NCBI GenBank assembly: GCA_900551335.1
Contig: URVO01000067.1
Span: 1 to 7,460, forward strand
Source of the DNA: an uncultured Phascolarctobacterium sp.
GTDB lineage: Bacteria > Bacillota > Negativicutes > Acidaminococcales > Acidaminococcaceae
Length of the DNA: 7,460 bases
Reading direction: 5' to 3'
The notes below the pieces were generated by a model. The model saw only the letters and a list, made by a program, of their open reading frames with translations. It made no database searches and was not told the DNA's origin. This document shows, piece after piece, positions 4,765 to 7,460 of this stretch. A program made the translations under genes and the position numbers. The first letter of the stretch is position 1, and each line of letters opens with the position of its first letter.

Positions 4765-5571
4765 TCAACGCACAGCACGCAGCTGCCTATAGACCAGAAC
4801 CAGCAGCAGCAAAGCAACCGAAACTAGCGCTGTCACGCCGCCCGGCGCCGCACCGGCCATATAGGACACGCACAAACCGGCCACAATAGCAATAAAGCTC
4901 AGCAGCATTGCCGCCGCCATCGTCACCTTGAAGCCCTTCTCCAGCTGCAGCGCCGCCGCCACAGGCAGAGCAATCAGCGAGCTGATAACGAGAATGCCTA
5001 CCACGCGGATAGATACAGCAATCATCGCCGAAACGAGCAGCGAAAAAATATAATTTATCAGCTTCGTCCTCACACCGGCAATTCTGGCGCCGTCCTCATC
5101 GAAGGTCAGCAGCACCAGCTGCGGATATAAAAAGTACACTGTCAGCAGCGACACCACGCACAGCACTGCCACAGCGATAACATCCTCCTGCGTCACCGTC
5201 AGGATACTGCCGAACAAAAAGGCCTCCACATTCGTCCGCACCAGACCGCTGCTGATAATCGTAATCGCAATACCCACGGACAGCGACAGGATAATCACCA
5301 GAATCAGCTCCGCATAACGGCGGAAGCGCTGCCGCAACAGCTCGATGAGCAGGCCGAACAGCGAGGTCACAGCGAACGCGCTCACAATCGGGTTCAGCTT
5401 CACCAAAAGGCCGACCGCCACGCCTGCCAGCGATGCGTGCGCCAGCGTATCGCCAATCATCGAATAGCGGCGCAGCACGAGAAACATGCCAATCATCGGG
5501 CAGACAAGCGAAATCATAATCGAAATCAGGAAAGCGTTCTGCATAAAGCTATATTCAAACATCTCAAGCAT
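4765..5571 (-). CDS. znuB: Zinc/manganese ABC transporter permease (ABC-3 family), 268 aa
   Basis: This is the membrane channel of the metal importer. It is hydrophobic throughout, with about eight to nine predicted membrane segments. It carries the family motif RRYSMIGDTLAHASLAGVAVG (about residues 34-54) and the late GAAPGG loop (about 243-248). Length is normal for the ABC-3 family (about 260-290). ATG 5571 is chosen over the upstream ATG 5589 because AGGAGG lies eight bases before it and the N-terminus then begins MLEMFEYSFMQNA, as in relatives. Its start overlaps the znuC stop by eight bases (ATGCTTGA), indicating tight coupling. ABC-3 permeases serve zinc, manganese or iron, and the substrate is inferred from the divergent ZnuA and the Fur-family neighbour. 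Confidence 0.93.
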   Translation of the reverse strand: MLEMFEYSFMQNAFLISIMISLVCPMIGMFLVLRRYSMIGDTLAHASLAGVAVGLLVKLNPIVSAFAVTSLFGLLIELLRQRFRRYAELILVIILSLSVGIAITIISSGLVRTNVEAFLFGSILTVTQEDVIAVAVLCVVSLLTVYFLYPQLVLLTFDEDGARIAGVRTKLINYIFSLLVSAMIAVSIRVVGILVISSLIALPVAAALQLEKGFKVTMAAAMLLSFIAIVAGLCVSYMAGAAPGGVTALVSVALLLLVLVYRQLRAVR

Positions 5572-6235
5572 TCTCGCCACCTCCTGCATTATTCGCTACA
5601 TATTCTGCCACATAATCCTGCGGCGAGCAAAAGTGACCGCCGCCATTGGCAACATGATACATCTTATCAACATAATGCGCAGCAAAATTCAGGTTATGCT
5701 CCACCGTGATAATCGTCAAGCCCTCCTTATGCAGCTTCTTCATGAAGCGGTACAGCTCCTGCTGGCTTTTGAGGTCGATACCGGTCGACGGCTCATCAAA
5801 AATCAGCAAATCAGGCGCACCCAAAAGCGCACGCGCAATCATTACCTTCTGGCACTGGCCGCCGCTCAGCGTACCGATTAGGCGGTCACGCAGCTCATAA
5901 ACGTTCATCTGCTCGAGGCAGCGGCGCACAGCGTCCTTATCTGTCACGCCGACCACACGGCGGTAGCACTCCATGCCCTCGGCAACCGTCAGCGGAAACT
6001 GGCTGTTGAGCGTTTCAAAGCGCTGCGGCACGTAGCCGATGCGGCGAAACGTGTTCGTCACCTTGCCGCTTGCAGGCTCAAGCAGCCCTAAAAGTAATTT
6101 GAGCAGCGTGCTTTTGCCGCTGCCGTTCTCGCCCACGATAGCGACATATTCGCCGTCGTTGACCTGCATATTGATATTCTTGAGCAGCTCACTGCCTACA
6201 TCATAAGAAAAATTTACCTGCTCCAGCTTAATCAT
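5564..6235 (-). CDS. znuC: Zinc/manganese ABC transporter ATP-binding protein, 223 aa
   Basis: This is the cytoplasmic ATPase of the importer. It has all the standard motifs: Walker A GENGSGKST (35-43), Q-loop at Q71 (GYVPQRF), signature LSGGQ (123-127), Walker B LLIFDEPS (143-150), D-loop and the switch His in TVEHN (177-181). The C-terminus is short and Gly/Asn-rich (197-223), with an unremarkable GGGHF turn. ATG 6235 is chosen because GAGGAG lies six bases upstream. A more distal in-frame ATG at 6268 would put that site inside the coding region. It is the first gene of a znuC-znuB-fur transcription unit. Confidence 0.95.
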   Translation of the reverse strand: MIKLEQVNFSYDVGSELLKNINMQVNDGEYVAIVGENGSGKSTLLKLLLGLLEPASGKVTNTFRRIGYVPQRFETLNSQFPLTVAEGMECYRRVVGVTDKDAVRRCLEQMNVYELRDRLIGTLSGGQCQKVMIARALLGAPDLLIFDEPSTGIDLKSQQELYRFMKKLHKEGLTIITVEHNLNFAAHYVDKMYHVANGGGHFCSPQDYVAEYVANNAGGGENA

Positions 6236-6293
6236 GTCTATCTCCTCACTATTTACATACCAAAACATAAAATTATAAGCTTATCGACTACAT

Positions 6294-6322
6294 ATTATAG
6301 CTTTATCCAGATGAAAATACAA
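6294..6322 (-). promoter_or_regulatory. Probable promoter of the znuC-znuB-fur operon
   Basis: On the minus strand TTGTAT (6317-6322), 17 bp and a perfect TATAAT (6294-6299). This gives a start near 6287 and a leader of about 50 nt. A second TATAAT at 6272-6277 has no -35 partner. The -35 lies only 16 bp from the -35 of the divergent znuA promoter, so one bound repressor could cover both. Confidence 0.6.
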
Positions 6323-6326
6323 GTCG

Positions 6327-6338
6327 TTTGCATTTCGC
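6327..6338. promoter_or_regulatory. TTTGCATTTCGC element between the divergent -35 boxes
   Basis: The 16-bp space between the two -35 boxes contains GTTTGCATTTCGC. Parts of it (TTTGC, TTCGC, GCATTT) recur in the znuA leader at 6372-6402. Shared words around a divergent metal-uptake promoter suggest regulator contacts, but no full palindrome is present here. Confidence 0.3.
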
Positions 6339-6367
6339 TTGACAACAGCACGAGCGAGTGCTATCAT
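6339..6367 (+). promoter_or_regulatory. Promoter of znuA
   Basis: Perfect -35 TTGACA (6339-6344), 17-bp spacer, -10 TATCAT (6362-6367, five of six). Transcription should begin near 6374, leaving a leader of about 48 nt. Confidence 0.8.
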
Positions 6368-6371
6368 AAAT

Positions 6372-6390
6372 TTTGCGTAGTAAACGCAAA
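6372..6390. promoter_or_regulatory. Operator-like inverted repeat at the znuA transcription start
   Basis: TTTGCGT-AGTAA-ACGCAAA is a perfect 7-5-7 inverted repeat lying on the predicted transcription start, where a bound repressor would block initiation. A looser repeat continues to the right (AAACGC ... GCATTT, 6382-6402). The Fur-family protein of the divergent operon is the obvious candidate. The words are not the classic Bacillus Zur box, so the site may be lineage-specific. A small RNA hairpin is the alternative. Confidence 0.5.
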
Positions 6391-6421
6391 CCATTCGCAT
6401 TTATTTACAAGGAGATACAAA

Positions 6422-7336
6422 ATGTCTAAGCATAAAAATTTCATCAATATATTCATCGCACTCACACTGCTCTGCACCAGTCTGCTTGCAGGCTGCGGCA
6501 GCGAAGAAAAAGCAGCGCCCGCAGGCAAAACCAGTGTTGTTGTCAGCTTCAACGCTATGAAGGAGCTGGTGCAGGCTGTCGGCCAGGACAAGGTCGCTAT
6601 CATGACACTCGTTCCTGACGGCACAGAGCCGCACGACTTCCAGCCTACGCCTAAGGATATGAAGGCACTGCACAAGGCTGCTCTCTTCGTCTATAACGGC
6701 GCCGGCATGGAAAGCTGGACGGATACAGCCATCAAGGCTGCCAGCAACGAAAAGCTGCAGGTTCTTGAGGCAAGCAAGGGCATTGCGCTCATCGAGCTGA
6801 ACGACCCGGACGAAATCAAGGAGCACGGCCAATACGATCCGCACACCTGGCTGAGCCTCGCCAACGCGCAGGTGGAGGTAAAAAATATTGCTGACGCCCT
6901 GTCCGCTGTTGACCCCAAGAACAAGGATTTCTATCAAAGGAACGCCCAAAGCTATAATAAACAGCTCGCAGAGCTGCTAGCAAAATATCAGGGCAAATTT
7001 GCCCAGCTGCCGCAGAAAAACTTCGTCACCGGCCATGCCGCCTTTGCTTATCTGTGCCGTGACCTCGGCCTGACGCAAAGCAGCGTCGAGGACGTTTTCG
7101 CCAGCGGTGAGCCGAGCGCGCAAAGTCTGGCGCAGCTGGCAGAATTCTGCAAGGAGAAGAACGTTAAAACTATCTTCGTCGAAGACACTGTAAGCCCCAA
7201 AACCTCGCTAACGCTGGCCAAAGAGGTCGGCGCCGGCACACAGCCCATCCACACGCTCGAAAGCAGCACCGGCACGCTGACCTACCTGCAGCGCATGGAG
7301 GAAAATTTAGAGGCGATTTATAAGAGTATGAAATAA
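6422..7336 (+). CDS. znuA: Zinc/manganese ABC transporter substrate-binding lipoprotein (ZnuA/TroA type), 304 aa
   Basis: This protein captures the metal and delivers it to ZnuBC. Residues 1-25 are a lipoprotein signal with lipobox LLAGC (Cys 25). The cluster A-I fold follows, with the four expected ligands: H71 in PDGTEPHDFQP, H141 in YDPHTWLS, H205 in TGHAAFAYL and an acidic residue in FVEDTVSP (E254/D255). EPSAQSLAQL (230-239) is typical of the ZnuA subgroup. The flexible loop before DPH, often rich in His in zinc-specific members, has only EHGQY here, so manganese cannot be ruled out. ATG 6422 is preferred over an in-frame ATG at 6311. AAGGAG (6409-6414) lies seven bases before it, the longer form would lack a signal peptide at its N-terminus, and 6311 is upstream of the predicted promoter. 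Confidence 0.95.
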   Translation: MSKHKNFINIFIALTLLCTSLLAGCGSEEKAAPAGKTSVVVSFNAMKELVQAVGQDKVAIMTLVPDGTEPHDFQPTPKDMKALHKAALFVYNGAGMESWTDTAIKAASNEKLQVLEASKGIALIELNDPDEIKEHGQYDPHTWLSLANAQVEVKNIADALSAVDPKNKDFYQRNAQSYNKQLAELLAKYQGKFAQLPQKNFVTGHAAFAYLCRDLGLTQSSVEDVFASGEPSAQSLAQLAEFCKEKNVKTIFVEDTVSPKTSLTLAKEVGAGTQPIHTLESSTGTLTYLQRMEENLEAIYKSMK

Positions 7337-7348
7337 TATAATGAAAAT

Positions 7349-7448
7349 AGACCGCCTAGAAAGTAGTAGATGCGAAGAACGGCGACGACGGCGTACATTA
7401 GTACTCCTAGGAGCCGTTCTGAAGCAGATGCTGCTTTATAGACGGTCT
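7349..7448. repeat. Long imperfect hairpin downstream of znuA
   Basis: The arms 7349-7383 and 7413-7448 fold onto each other. AGACCG pairs with CGGTCT, AAAGTAGTA (7360-7368) with TGCTGCTTT (7429-7437) using G-U pairs, TGC with GCA, and AGAACGGC (7376-7383) with GCCGTTCT (7413-7420), with small mismatches between. The apical part holds GTAC-ATTA-GTAC (7393-7404) and the palindrome CTCCTAGGAG. It starts 12 bases past the znuA stop. No U-run follows on the plus strand. On the minus strand it is followed by interrupted T-rich sequence. It may be an mRNA-end structure, a structured RNA or a palindromic repeat unit. I see no ORF in it. Confidence 0.6.
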
Positions 7449-7460
7449 TAAGTAAAAATG

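Noticed and set aside
6311..6421. N-terminal extension of znuA from the ATG at 6311
   Set aside because: It would run through the znuA promoter and operator and bury the signal peptide. The ATG at 6422 has a good ribosome site and lipobox spacing.
7337..7342. TATAAT just after the znuA stop as a promoter
   Set aside because: No -35 box at suitable spacing and no gene or obvious RNA begins there. AT-rich sequence gives such hexamers by chance.
7349..7448. The 3' hairpin as 6S RNA or a tRNA-like element
   Set aside because: It is about 100 nt without the large central bubble of 6S RNA, and there is no cloverleaf or CCA end.
7458..7460. ATG at the right edge as the start of another gene
   Set aside because: No Shine-Dalgarno sequence precedes it and no coding sequence is available to judge.

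Overview
The window suggests a diderm Firmicute of the Negativicutes (Selenomonadales/Acidaminococcales type). This is an inference. It rests on Firmicutes-style strong Shine-Dalgarno sites and consensus sigma-A promoters, a soj-parB-DUF4446 cluster, and lipoprotein-type binding proteins. No rRNA, tRNA, CRISPR array, insertion sequence or phage gene was seen.

Layout, left to right. (1) 1-807, minus: the first 269 codons of a LivJ-type branched-chain amino acid binding lipoprotein, cut by the left edge, with a near-consensus promoter (897-926). (2) 808-1177: divergent intergenic region holding that promoter, a promoter-like -10 for the rightward gene and a leader stem-loop. (3) 1178-1591, plus: a small membrane protein of unknown function, followed by a long hairpin (1602-1646). 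(4) 1654-1942: a compact locus with no annotated-size ORF. It holds an extended -10 promoter, a Shine-Dalgarno site buried in a hairpin and a 30-residue hydrophobic peptide ending in K-W-L-D-R-R-F. A bidirectional terminator follows, and then a convergent minus-strand promoter for a ~70-nt RNA. Two short direct repeats occur once around the peptide start codon and once inside the convergent RNA. This is the architecture of the Fst/RNAII (par) type I toxin-antitoxin family and is the main discovery here. (5) 1950-4230, minus: DUF4446 membrane protein, ParB/Spo0J and ParA/Soj (transcribed parA, parB, DUF4446). (6) 4304-6235, minus: a Fur-family regulator (probably Zur) behind the ABC permease and ATPase of a zinc/manganese importer (transcribed znuC, znuB, fur). 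(7) 6236-6421: divergent promoter region with an operator-like inverted repeat. (8) 6422-7336, plus: the ZnuA-type metal-binding lipoprotein. (9) 7337-7460: a long imperfect hairpin of about 100 nt.

How it fits together: ZnuA captures the metal outside the inner membrane, ZnuB forms the channel and ZnuC drives it with ATP. The Fur-family protein encoded in the same operon is the natural candidate to repress both divergent transcripts when metal is plentiful. ParA and ParB segregate the chromosome origin. The partition operon runs directly into the antitoxin RNA gene and ends at the terminator shared with the toxin, so operon read-through would itself carry antitoxin sequence.
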